Made by a program: the position numbers and the translations under genes
Assembly: GCA_018417955.1 (NCBI GenBank)
Contig: JACTVC010000040.1
Location: forward strand, 186,001-250,000
Source: Laccaria trichodermophora
Lineage: Eukaryota; Basidiomycota; Agaricomycetes; Agaricales; Hydnangiaceae
DNA length: 64,000 bases
Direction: 5' to 3'
Notes under the pieces: generated by a model
What the model saw: only the letters and a program-made list of their open reading frames with translations
Told to the model about the DNA's origin: nothing
Databases searched by the model: none
Part shown: positions 12,800-22,178 of the stretch, piece by piece
Layout of the letters: each line of letters begins with the position of its first letter
Numbering within the stretch: the stretch's first letter is position 1

Positions 12800-13225
12800 C
12801 CCGTCATCCACTGTGGAGAACTGGCACTTCACCCTCCTCATCTTCAGTGGCCTCCCATCGCCATCATTGTTATTACCGTCACTGCACGCCAGACCGACGT
12901 TGGACCGACGCGTCTCTTACTGGCCACCCACTTCTCACGCAATGCATCATCGTCGTACATCATCACCATACAGGTATCGTATCCACCCACACACAGCAAG
13001 CAAGGGAAAGCTCACACCACATCGTGCCATGCACCATCTTCAAATTCTTCGAACGCCCAAAGCCTGGGGTGTTAGCAATCTTTTAAATCACCCTACAGAC
13101 CGCGCAAGTCAAGGCGTTTAACGGTGAAGGAGAGGTGTAAAATAGGTAATGTATCGAAGTCAGCGTGTGGGAAGCAACGGCTCGAGCTAGTCTAGTCTAA
13201 TGGAGGAAACGCGGAGGAAGAACGA
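12800..13225 (-). pseudogene. relic copy of the F-box-like gene at 15879-16843
   Basis: The DNA aligns by eye with 15885-16530. Shared blocks include AACTGG(C/T)ACT(T/-)CCACCCTCCT, GGCCACCCACTTCTCACG and AAAGCTCACACCACATCGTGCC. Read on the minus strand it has an in-frame stop soon after the CTTGACTTGCGCGG block and an internal deletion, so it cannot encode the protein. It ends right where the J-like gene begins, and its last bases overlap a possible extended 5' end of that gene. Confidence 0.75.
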
Positions 13226-13292
13226 AAGCTTGTGCTGTCCAACTCAGGAACACAATATTAGCGCCTGTCGCCTCTTATCCTCTCCAACGACA

Positions 13293-15318
13293 ATGGACCA
13301 ACCCCAAGGAGACCAACCGCCTCGAAGGGGAGCTACGCTGCGTCGCGTCGCATCAGTTATCGGAGACTTTTTCCACTGGCTAGGTGATGAAGGCACAGGC
13401 CCAGCCAGTCCGAGCGCTACAAGCGCCAATTCCGATGACCCTAGAGCGCTGTCGTCGATGGATTTGCCTAGGGAGAGACCGCGCACGACCTACTGGATGC
13501 CATGGGTGCCAGAGGAGCCAGAGGAGCGTTCGTCCGGGGTGTCACAGAAAGCTGGCGGGGCCAGCACTCCCGTGGCTGATCCCGTCAATGTGTACGCGGC
13601 GCTTGCAAACGCGAGGGAGATGCTCGAGACCGCGAACACACCTGGGTTAGGTACGACAATGCAGAGGATTAGAATTGATAAGGCGATGGCCATGCTGAGG
13701 AAGATTGAGAGCCAGAAGTTGAAGGAGGTGGATATGGTTCTTGTGAGGGGGCAATTGTTGGTGGTGCAGGTCGGTTGCCCTTCTTTTTGTCTTGATTATA
13801 TGGAGGGCCACTGACCTGGTTGTAGTGCAAAATGCTCGAGCTGTACTTTCAAGACCAGATCATGCACAAGGACGTCCTAGAGATTCTGCATCACATCGAC
13901 GGCGCCATAACCACGCGAATTCAACTTCGAGCCAGTCCTACCTTCCCTCAATCCTCAAAAAGCACCTCCGACTTTCACCGCGTCCTCGTGCGCGTGCTCG
14001 ATGACGGATCCTATGCGACGCCGGTCAACCGCCAACTCCTCCTTGGTGGGCTGGAGGATAACTTATTCAAGGTGTCAAGGACAGTCAAAGACCCGCTTCT
14101 CCGCGTTATCCACCTGGAGATATCGTGCACCCTCATGCGAGAGATCTTCCACGACTCCGTTCGGCAATTCGAAGATGGAAAGTGGGTTCGCGCTATGAGC
14201 CTCCTCAGCTCAAAGGAGTCTGCTCTCGATGTCCTCGTGGGGCTGGAGGACACGTACGAGGCAGCATGGGCGGATGTAAGCGTGGGCTTGGGTGATTGTG
14301 GGCTGACGAGTGCGTACAAGTTGGGAGATGCTAGGGCGTTGAGCGACGAGTTTGCAATGTTGCTAGCAATGTGTAAGGCGTCGCAGTTGCTCCATCTGGG
14401 TGATATGCATTTCGAGGACGTGGAATTGGGGGAACCAGAGGAGGTCTTTGCGCGGGCGCTGTTGGCGCAGGATGACTATCGGTGGGTCTGAGCATGCATA
14501 ACGCTAATCAGGACCATGGCCAACTGATGGCTCCATTTAGTGCTGCTTTGAGTTTCGTCACGGGGCACGATGTGGAATTAGAGGGCAATGTGCTGTACCG
14601 TCTGGCTCGCTTCCACTCGAAGGTATCCAAACTTCGCGCCGTGTAAGTAATTTCAAGACTCTGATCCGACACCGCGTCTCACTGTGTGGTTCCTTCCCAA
14701 GTGCACACAGCCTGTATCTTCGAGCAGTTCAACTGGCAGCTGCGCTAGCTCCCACACTGCCCAAAGGCGAATGGTACCTGAAGTGCACCGAGGCGGTGCA
14801 GGCTTATCGCGACGAGCTGCACGCCAAGGATGCGAAAGAGTGGGCGAATAAACGCAAGCCCATTCTAGAGAAGATGAAAGACGAGATCCAGAAGTTAGAG
14901 GGCGCGTCGTCGATGGAGGATGTGTCTTTTGCAAAGGTGAGTACTTTGTTGATTTGTTGAAGCGTGATTGGCTTGTCATGTTCATGGATGCATTGACAGT
15001 TCGTCTTCGAGACGTGGCCTCCAAAGACAGAAGGTGTGTGGAGCAACAGTGCAGAGCCTCTGCGGTTTTCGTTGATCATTCTGTTATGAACAGGTCCCAA
15101 GGAGTTTCCGGTTCAGGCGACCGTCAATTTGTCCAGGGCCGAGCACCTCAAGATCATTGCGCGTTACCACACAGACAAGAATTCAAAGTTTGGGGAAGAG
15201 TGGCTTGTGATGTGTGAAGAGGTGATAGTCAAATTATCTCAACTCCGGGTTGCTTTTGACATTGTTACAGATATCTAAAGCACTGGTAGGACGATACAAT
15301 CTGACAAAGGACATGTAA
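13293..15318 (+). CDS. large protein with a C-terminal J-domain-like segment
   Basis: Seven exons (13293-13769, 13826-14481, 14541-14642, 14702-14936, 15000-15033, 15094-15221, 15271-15318) encode 559 residues. The middle is helical and TPR-like in feel, without a clear consensus (LARFHSKVSKLRAVHSLYLR; QAYRDELHAKDAKEWANKRK). The C-terminus AEHLKIIARYHTDKN followed by FGEEWLVMCEEISKALVGRYN resembles the helix II-loop-helix III part of a DnaJ J-domain, but the HPD tripeptide is HTD at residues 527-529. It may therefore not stimulate Hsp70. The frame is open upstream to a second ATG at 13200, but that part overlaps repeated DNA, so I prefer 13293. Decayed copies of its neighbours lie on both sides. 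Confidence 0.7.
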
Positions 15319-15369
15319 GGCCCGTACCAGCTTGCACCCGGGATTTGATTGTTTCTTCCATATTTTGGG

Positions 15370-15570
15370 TGACGTGAGGCGAAAGGGCTCAAAGTGACAT
15401 ACACCATCCAGCGGGACCGTTTTTCCCGATTGCATGTTTGTAGATAACACCAATGAGAGCAGTGAATAACCCATCGCGATATCCTCGAGCCCAAAAGAGA
15501 CTCGTTTCGTCAAAGTCTGCGTCATAATACGAGTCTATACTGTCGTTTTTAACATACTCATCCTATGATA
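15370..15570 (-). pseudogene. relic copy of gene X exon 4
   Basis: The minus strand reads DETSLFWARGYRDGLFTAL, matching GETSIYWAEGYLNRLFTAL in gene X. The DNA match continues through CGCTGGATGGTGTATG. Relative to gene X, about 11 nt are missing just before that block, which shifts the frame, and a stop follows. Only this one exon region is visible. Confidence 0.75.
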
Positions 15571-15878
15571 TCAAGTGCGTCCTATAGAACCTCGTACAGT
15601 GGGCTGTTCTGAAGACGGACGGGGTGGATATCCCATTGATCAACTTGTAATCTCACGCAGTTCACTGGAGTGAATCATAGCGTGATCCAGTTAGTTGTTG
15701 CCTGCGTCCCAAAGCGTCAGATGTTCGGTTAGCTTCAATCCCCGTTTCGCGATGATAAGTCCTGAAGTTGTTGGCCATCATGTTGGGACACATATGTTTT
15801 CGGGATACCCTCCCAGAAACTGGCACTAGTATCCACGTCCCCGTAATCCTCAAATCCCTTGTCTCCTCCCGATCCTCG

Positions 15879-16843
15879 TTATCCACCGTAGAACTGGTAC
15901 TCCACCCTCCTTAACTTCGGTGGCCTCACATCGTCATCATTGTCATCACCATCGTCACCGAAAGCCAGACCGACGTATCTCTTCCTAGCCACCCACTTCT
16001 CACGGAATGCATGATCGTTGTACATCGTCACCATACAGTTATCACATTCACCCGACCATAAGTTCGAGTTCAAATTGGTGTTGGAGGTGGGGGTCGTCTC
16101 CAAGTTCGTGTCCGCATTTGAGTCTGCATTCAAACCCAACGCAGTCCGCCCAAAGCCATGGATGTGAATAATAATCACAATCTCTTCAAGGCATTCGAGT
16201 GGTGCTAGAGCACGTGCGTAGTGGATAGGCAACCCCAAACCCCCCTCATACACCACTCCCGTTGGCCTGTATTTAAATTTGACAACACGGCAAGAATGGC
16301 AAAGCTCACACCACATCGTGCCTAGCATCATCTTCACCGTCTTCAAACGGCCCAAGCCTGGGGTATTAGCAATATTGCGAATCATCGTAGGGTCAGACAT
16401 CCATCCGCGCAAGTCAAGGTGTTCAACTGTGGAGGAGAGATGTAAAAAGGGTAGTGTGTCCAAGGTCTCGTGTGGAAAGAAAGACAGCGTGAGCCAGTCC
16501 AGTCTAATGGAGGAGACGCAGAGGAAGAAGGAGAGATTCCAGAAAGAGATGGTTTTGCTGAATGATTGAACGCAGTGGAGGTGTTTGGTCCATTTACTCC
16601 CCAGCTCAGGAAACCAGCCTGAGTCCCGTAAAAAGATTAGATTTTCTGGCGAATCGATGTAGAGAGTCCGAAACCACGCTTCAAGCGCTAGAGCACGAAA
16701 GCTTCGTGAAGTGAGGCTGAGCGCATTGATCGTGTCCCATGTGGGTTTGACTGCACAACCAATATCATCTGGAGTCGAGTCGGTGGGGGGAAGAAGAGTA
16801 GGAGATGGATGATTTCTCGGACTAGTTCTAGGGGTAGAGACAT
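15879..16843 (-). pseudogene. F-box-like protein gene with a probable 1-nt frameshift
   Basis: The start MSLPLELVREIIHLLL resembles the opening of basidiomycete F-box proteins. After a run of six C (positions 16785-16790, read as G on the plus strand), the coding frame moves by one base. The continuing frame reads DDIGCAVKPTWDTINALSL and then runs open to a stop at 15879. It passes through EHLDLRGWMSDPTMIRNIAN, a CELCHSC pair and CDNCMVTMYNDHAFREKW. One additional C would join the two parts, and no splice-site pair that I tried does so. By family such proteins are SCF ubiquitin-ligase adaptors. It may be a recent pseudogene or a base-calling error in a homopolymer. Confidence 0.6.
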
Positions 16844-17338
16844 TGTGTTGGCGAGCAGAGGTAGACGACGGCCCTGAGGCCTGAGTGTCGTCGATGGTAC
16901 GAGATGGTACGGTCCAGGTACGGCACAGTTGAACTGGCTCGTCCTAGGCCTCAAGCAACTCGGTACGTTGTCAATTACTTAGACTCAGCCGTTGCAGATG
17001 ATGGTATGATTTCGTGGATAATCTCGGGAGTGTAAAGCCAGCGGAGAGTGACAGGAAGTCTGCACTGGGAACTAGGTGCTGTTTATTGATGACGGGCTTC
17101 ACACAGCGGAGACGTTGGTACTAGCATCGAGCTGCATCGTGCACAACGAAATCCAAGGTGTTCTCAAATTCCTTTGATGGTTGAAAAGGCAACATTTGGT
17201 TCTGAAGGGTGCCGGTGAGGATCAGCAGCTCTTGCATAATCATCTTCAAGGCTTGCTGAAGATGTCGGACATGGAAATCCCCATCGTTATTGGCATATGC
17301 TCAAGCAGAAAAATCACTTTGGGCTCTCAGACTCAGAC
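16844..17338. other. intergenic between the F-box-like gene and the methyltransferase
   Basis: It carries the 5' side of the F-box-like gene and the 3' end of the methyltransferase. No coding frame or repeat was recognised. Confidence 0.4.
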
Positions 17339-18079
17339 TTAGTGCACCCTTTCAAAAAGCATCCCGACATGCAAGCGTCTCCCCACCCATTTTTTGGCCC
17401 TTTCCCCAAGCTCCTGGACTGCAAACTCATCGTCAACGCCGCGTTCCTCAACGTTTCCAACAAGCTTGAGTCCAGCATTCTTTGCCGCGACTATCGTCTC
17501 CTCCAACCCATGGATATAACTGACCCCATGTACCTTGACCCCATCATCCCTCCGAAATCCAGCCCGACTCTGCCCCATGTCGGGGTGCATCCCAGTCACC
17601 CACGCCCACCTGCCCACCTTCAGAATCCTCGCGACAACCGCAAAAAACTGGTCCAGCATGACATGTTCGAGCACCAGGGTGCTGATGACCGCGTCAACTG
17701 GCGCAGAACCAATGAACGCGTCAAGGTCCGCCTGCTGTCGCGTAAAATCTAGCAAACCCCACTTGACCTCAACCTGGCCACTAGGCTCTGCAGGCATGCC
17801 AGCGCGCGCCTGTGCCAACATCCCCTCACTACCGTCGACCGCGTACAACGTGCTCCCAGGTAGGAGCAGTCCCCTAAGTTTGCTGGTATTTCGTCCAGTT
17901 CCACAGCCTAGATCCAGGAGCCTCGTTGGCTTCTGAAAGACGCTGAAAAGGCGTGGCGTGATGTCTTCAAACGCGGCGCTGTCCAGGCGCTGGAGGACGT
18001 TTCCGTCGGTATCATAGGTCGCTGCCCACGCGTCGTAAAAGGCGGTTGTGGGAATGATTATTGTAGGTGTGGCTGACAT
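17339..18079 (-). CDS. class I SAM-dependent methyltransferase
   Basis: A single intronless frame of 246 codons starts at the ATG at 18079. Near residue 13 it reads AFYDAWAATYD, the usual opening of the Methyltransf_11/25 group. Motif I is LLDLGCGTGRNTSKL near residue 54, followed by a motif II-like acidic end (YAVDGSEGMLAQAR). Motif III/IV is PVDAVISTLVLEHV. A small-molecule substrate is likely, but nothing identifies it. The lack of introns is unusual among its neighbours and could reflect retroposition or transfer, though base composition is similar to the surrounding genes. Confidence 0.88.
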   Translation of the reverse strand: MSATPTIIIPTTAFYDAWAATYDTDGNVLQRLDSAAFEDITPRLFSVFQKPTRLLDLGCGTGRNTSKLRGLLLPGSTLYAVDGSEGMLAQARAGMPAEPSGQVEVKWGLLDFTRQQADLDAFIGSAPVDAVISTLVLEHVMLDQFFAVVARILKVGRWAWVTGMHPDMGQSRAGFRRDDGVKVHGVSYIHGLEETIVAAKNAGLKLVGNVEERGVDDEFAVQELGERAKKWVGRRLHVGMLFERVH

Positions 18080-18240
18080 GTCGAGATATCAGGCGACGGA
18101 GCAAGGAAGGGCGATTCATATCAGTTGGTGTAGGGGTGAGTCACTGGATTTCCAATTAGGTCAATTAACGTGAACAGGTCGGTACTACAAAAACATACGG
18201 CAAGACGCACAAGCACCAGAAACCACCCTCTCGCAACATA

Positions 18241-19502
18241 TCAAAACCAACCCCGCAAAACTTTTCCCCTATGCACATCAAACCCTGTAAAATAAATCCT
18301 CTCCCTAATCCATGACCCCGCAAAATGCTCCAAAATAACAGGTTTCGCCTGCCCCGAAAACAACCCCAAGGAAAAATCTATCCTCTTCAACCCCTTAAAC
18401 CGGTCGTCCTCTAAAAGTCCGACGATCCCCTCCCAATCGACCTTTTTTTGTAAGTTCCGCAGATTGTCGATGGCTATCCGAAAAACGAGCGATTGGAGGT
18501 CGGGAGAGGTGATGGCGGATAGGTGGGTTTTGAGTTGTGGGACGAATGAGAATTGTTTTTGGAAGACGCTTATGTCGGAGAAGATGATGTGCCGGAGTGC
18601 GGGGAAGGATGATAGGTTGACTAGGGTGCACAGTTGGTCAGGTCGTCTGGTGTGGAGTTGTGGTAGATGGTTTGCTTACTGATCTTCAACACATGGTGCG
18701 TGACATATATACATTCAAGACTCTTCGCAAGATGTTTATACACCACCGCAACCTCCTGCGCAACCTCTGCATAATTCACAAACAAACAAACTCGAGTAAG
18801 GGGGGGCGGCGCACGCCTGCCCAGAAGAATCCATTGAACGATCTTGACACCCGCCACATCCTGAAGGCTCAACGACTCCAAAACCCCCGACACCGGACAT
18901 TCATCGGGAGAAGGGAAATCCAGCGTCAACCAACGTACATACTCCACACCTAAATGCCTGAGAGCGCGTAGCCCCGAAATGGCGATGATGAAGGAGCTCA
19001 TGGTGGTGAAGACGGTGTTTTGTATGACCAGGTGGGTCAGGGTGCACTGGTAGTTCGCAAGCCAGGAGGGCAGACGCGGGGCAGGAGGGAACATCGCGAG
19101 GCAGAGAAATGTGATGTTTGGGAGTACACTGCACACTTTCGCAAATTGGTCTACAAGCTGAGAGCAGGAGGAGGGTGTTTGTTCGAGCGAATCGAGGGGA
19201 ACGCATGCCGTTAGCCCCCTGATTGCTCGCAAAGTGTTTGCGTCGAAGCATTGTAAGAACTCGTCGATATTTGGAAAACCCAGCTGGACGTGCGCAAAAA
19301 GGTGATACCGGCTTCTGGTAGACCAAGACCGACAAACGAGGGCACAGGCTTTTAGTGTCCTGACGTCGTCATATAAGTGATCCAAAATGCGCTCGAATAG
19401 TTCAATGGGAATCGTGTTGACAAGTGTTTGCCGTCTTGTGTACCATGCCAGTGGGAGGTACAAGTGTCGCTGAGCTGAGTTTGAAGCAGCAGGCTCAGGC
19501 AT
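18241..19502 (-). CDS. F-box protein (intact member of a local tandem family)
   Basis: Two exons (19502-18680 and 18620-18241) with a 59-nt intron give 400 residues. The F-box is NTIPIELFERILDHLYDDV with KACALVCRSW, from about residue 33. It is followed by a leucine-rich C-terminal part (NITFLCLAMF, LTHLVIQNTVF, LRALRHLGVEYVRWL, LESLSLQD). By family this is an SCF ubiquitin-ligase adaptor with an LRR-like substrate domain; the substrate is unknown. The frame stays open upstream of the chosen ATG at 19502, but that part is non-conserved and contains a TE-like remnant of another copy. Two decayed copies follow head to tail at its 5' side. Confidence 0.8.
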
Positions 19503-19554
19503 GAATTGTGGGTGAAAGGCAAGACAGGCTTTCACTTTTTCAATTTGTGGCGCG

Positions 19555-19610
19555 TCAACTGTCCACGTGACCGAATATAACCAAACAAACCATGACGCAA
19601 CTGAGACAGA
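19555..19610. promoter_or_regulatory. 5' module with CACGTG E-box, copy 1
   Basis: GTCCACGTGACCGAATA followed by AACCAAACAAACCATGAC lies about 60 bp upstream of the F-box start. Related sequence recurs upstream of the two decayed copies near 26870 and 28069. The central CACGTG is a bHLH-type site. It could be a promoter element or simply part of the duplicated unit. Confidence 0.5.
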
Positions 19611-19619
19611 GAGACTCAG

Positions 19620-20017
19620 AGAGTGATGTGGGACGTCGGAGAAGATGATGTTGGAGAAGAGGATGACAGGCTGACTAGTTGTTTTGGTTTGGGATGTGAT
19701 AGTACTAGATGGTTTGCTTACTGTACTTTTACACATCCTGCGTGAGATATACACATTTGAGACTCTCCAGTGTGGGGGGGGGGGCAGGCTCAAAATCCAC
19801 TTCACAATCTAAACACCCGCACATCCCGAAGGCTCAACGACTCCAAAATCCCCGACACGGGAAATTCATTGAGGGAAGGAGAGTCCAGCGTCATCCAATG
19901 CCTGAGAGTGCATCGAACCTTGGTCGAACCTTGGTGAATCCAGCTGGACGTGCGCAAACGGGTGATACCGGCTTCTGATAAACCACAACCGACAAACGAG
20001 GGTACAGGCTTTTGATG
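19620..20017 (-). pseudogene. F-box relic A, 3' part (interrupted by TIR element)
   Basis: Blocks match the intact F-box gene: the GTCGGAGAAGATGATG region of exon 2, the intron donor context TAGATGGTTTGCTTACTG, the CCCGAAGGCTCAACGACTCC block, and the F-box segment read as CRLWFIRSRYHPFAHVQLDS. Roughly 300 nt of the middle are missing. Homology stops abruptly at 20017 and resumes at 26637, on the other side of the inserted element. Confidence 0.75.
20009..20017. repeat. 9-bp target-site duplication of the TIR element, left
   Basis: CTTTTGATG here matches 26637-26645. The two following bases, TA, also match on both sides, so 9-11 bp is possible. Confidence 0.65.
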
Positions 20018-20027
20018 TAGTCCTGTT

Positions 20028-20104
20028 TTTACCGCGCCCCCAAAACCGCGTCAGAAAATGCTTATGTAAAGTGCGGACTTTGAAACCGCGTCGCGTCAAT
20101 ATTG
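20028..20104 (+). repeat. left terminal inverted repeat (77 bp)
   Basis: From AACCGCGTCAGAAAATGC to CGTCAATATTG, the sequence is the exact reverse complement of the right repeat over about 62 bp. The outer 15 bp have a few differences. Confidence 0.9.
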
Positions 20105-20180
20105 AGAGATGCCCTCAGAACTCTCGACGCGTTTAAAACCTTGTAACACCATCTACCACCTCAAATTCCATTCGTATTAG

Positions 20181-20423
20181 ATGACAACCTCAACCTCAAT
20201 GGATAACAACGTTCAAATTGTCAGATCCTTCAAGAAATTAGAACCAATCCGTGAAGTACTCGAAACTCCGGCGTTTATCGCACCCTTCCTGCCATCTCCA
20301 TCGAGTTCTCTTCTTCCAACATCTCGAAATGACCAACATGGGTCGTTGTATACTACACATTCATTTTTTGGCTCTCCATTCAACAATATTGGCTCCCTTG
20401 GTGGATCTTTGAGCCAACCTTAA
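20181..20423 (+). CDS. 80-residue frame inside the TIR element, function unknown
   Basis: The ATG frame reads from MTTSTSMDNNVQIVRSFKK to SLGGSLSQP. Just past its stop, another frame continues protein-like, with PTSPKRRAEACGEGEENSS and a run of acidic residues (DDDDGIEDYRAL), ending at about 20574. A frameshift or small intron may separate two parts of one product. I recognise no domain. Confidence 0.3.
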   Translation: MTTSTSMDNNVQIVRSFKKLEPIREVLETPAFIAPFLPSPSSSLLPTSRNDQHGSLYTTHSFFGSPFNNIGSLGGSLSQP

Positions 20424-20617
20424 CTCATCCAACTTCCCCAAAGCGACGCGCAGAAGCTTGTGGAGAAGGCGAAGAAAACTCGAGTGACGATGACGATGGC
20501 ATTGAGGACTACAGAGCTCTTTCTGATGGTAATAACGGTATCGACAAAGAAGATTATACATATAATTTGGAGTAGCATAATACTGTCTAAAGTAGGCAAC
20601 GATTATTACTTTCTTTT

Positions 20618-20622
20618 CGATC
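20618..20622. repeat. copia target-site duplication CGATC, left
   Basis: Identical to 26062-26066, immediately outside both LTRs; 5 bp is the usual length for Ty1/copia integration. Confidence 0.95.
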
Positions 20623-20852
20623 TGTTGGAATAACACCCTAGTATATGGTCAGCAATTTCACGGACATCGTAGATAGATCGAGAATACTTAATTACTAAGC
20701 CCGAGGATATCACCGAGGTGATTTCTCACACACCTAGTATCTTGTAGTATATTCTAGTATTTACATTCTGTAGTATATAAGGGCGACGAAATTGCCCTCT
20801 ATAATAATCATCTTTATCCCCTACTACCACTGCGCTATATACACTCTCAACA
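20623..20852 (+). repeat. 5' LTR
   Basis: It begins TGTTGGAATAACACC and ends ACTCTCAACA. It contains a TATA-like AGTATATAAGGGCG, probably the core promoter for the element. Confidence 0.97.
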
Positions 20853-20868
20853 GGTTATGGGCCCCGGC
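20853..20868 (+). other. primer-binding site, half tRNA-iMet type
   Basis: GGTTATGGGCCC directly after the LTR complements the anticodon arm of initiator tRNA-Met (GGGCCCATAACC). This is the site type used by Drosophila copia, primed by a tRNA half rather than by the 3' end of the tRNA. Confidence 0.8.
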
Positions 20869-20986
20869 CTATAAAAACTTATACACATATTCATTACACA
20901 CGCATATGCTACACACGCACACACATACACACGCATACGCACAAACTTTATCTCGTACGCTTATCTACATTACGTAACCTACTACA

Positions 20987-21516
20987 ATGTCGGAAGAATA
21001 TACAACGGGATCTTACCGGATGGAAATGCTGAAGGCCACAAATTGGATGCCATGGAAGCGACGGATGATAGCCGTGCTTCGTGACCTTGGACTGGAGAAG
21101 TATATTGCAAAGGATGCAAAACCTCCAGGATCAGCCGATCCCCAAAACCCGAAAACGGAAGAATTAGCAGCAACGAGGAAATGGGCCAAAGGCGACGCCA
21201 AGGCACAGACAAGAATAGAACTCGCTATCAGCGATGCGGAAATGATCCACATCAGTGGCACAACGACAGCGCGGGAAATGTGGGATCAACTCACCATGGT
21301 CAAGGAATCCAAGGGCAGGCTAGGGGTGCTTGCAACACGTCGCGCGCTATACAGAATGAGCGCGGATGAGGGAATTGATCTGGTTGAACATATATCGAAG
21401 CTAAGAAAGCTTCAGGAAGAATTGCACCTAATGGAAAACATGGTATCAGATGAAGATTTCGTCATGATCTTGATCACATCACTCCCTGAAAGTTGGGATA
21501 ATTATACTTCATCGTA
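20987..21516 (+). CDS. gag: copia Gag, first part (interrupted)
   Basis: The ATG at 20987 opens a Gag/UBN2-type frame (NWMPWKRRMIAVLRDLGLEKY, later MWDQLTMVKESKGR, LPESWDNYTSSY). It is interrupted at 21517 by the MITE, after which the frame ends early in MITE sequence. Joined across the MITE, with one TA removed, it is in phase with the pol frame. Confidence 0.92.
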
Positions 21517-22176
21517 CAGTCAAAACCCTCATAACCCATACTGCTCCGTGGATGGTCGGAGCTATGGCTTATCAGAGGTTATGGGTTCGAGGAGGTAGGC
21601 CAAAAAAGCGCTCAAAAAATCCCCAAAAAATCGGAAAAATAATCTAGTCATTGTTCGGCTGTACTACTACGTATATTTTATATCAGTTCAATGCTAAGCC
21701 TATGTCTTGTTAAAAAAGTCAGTTAGAACACTGTTTTTCATGGCTCTGGTCTCATCAAGACGAAGTTGCCGCATGAAAGTACCCAGAATGGCTTCCATCT
21801 TGCGCGCGATGGGATCATTCATGTTATTGGTGTATTTGCCAATCGTCGAAACGGCTTTCAGGATGTCACGTTGGGTGGGAAGTGCGTGGGAAATATCAAA
21901 ATTGTATTATTTCGAGCTCCCGAACATCCACGGTGGCACCTCTTGGCGGCATCTTGGCCCAATAAATTCTTATTTCTATAAATATCTTGGGCGCTACGCT
22001 AAATCAGACCCTGAAACCTATGGGTTTTGCCCACCAAGGGCTATGGCTTATGGGTTATCGTAGGATTATGGGTTATGGGTTGCAAATCTCTGCCCACCAA
22101 CTCGGTGGACGCAAAAAGGTATGGGGTTTCTGGGGTTATGGGTTATCTAACGCATGGCTTATGAGAGTGGCGACTG
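21517..22176. mobile_element. 660-bp MITE nested in gag, Tc1/mariner-like
   Basis: The ends are CAGTC...GACTG with imperfect terminal inverted repeats of about 23 bp (CCCTCATAACCCAT and CTCTCATAAGCCAT), flanked by a TA duplication at 21515-21516 and 22177-22178. Removing 662 bp restores the gag-pol frame exactly, which fixes the boundaries. The interior has several TTATGGGTT-like words and no transposase frame. A 4-bp GTAC duplication is an alternative reading of the same junctions. Confidence 0.85.
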
Positions 22177-22178
22177 TA

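Noticed and set aside
18680..19805. Longer F-box protein starting upstream of 19502
   Set aside because: The added N-terminal part is read through the duplicated relic and the E-box module, and has no conserved sequence.
21517..22176. Intron or programmed frameshift in copia gag
   Set aside because: The segment has inverted terminal repeats and a TA duplication and no GT..AG boundary in phase; an insertion explains it fully.
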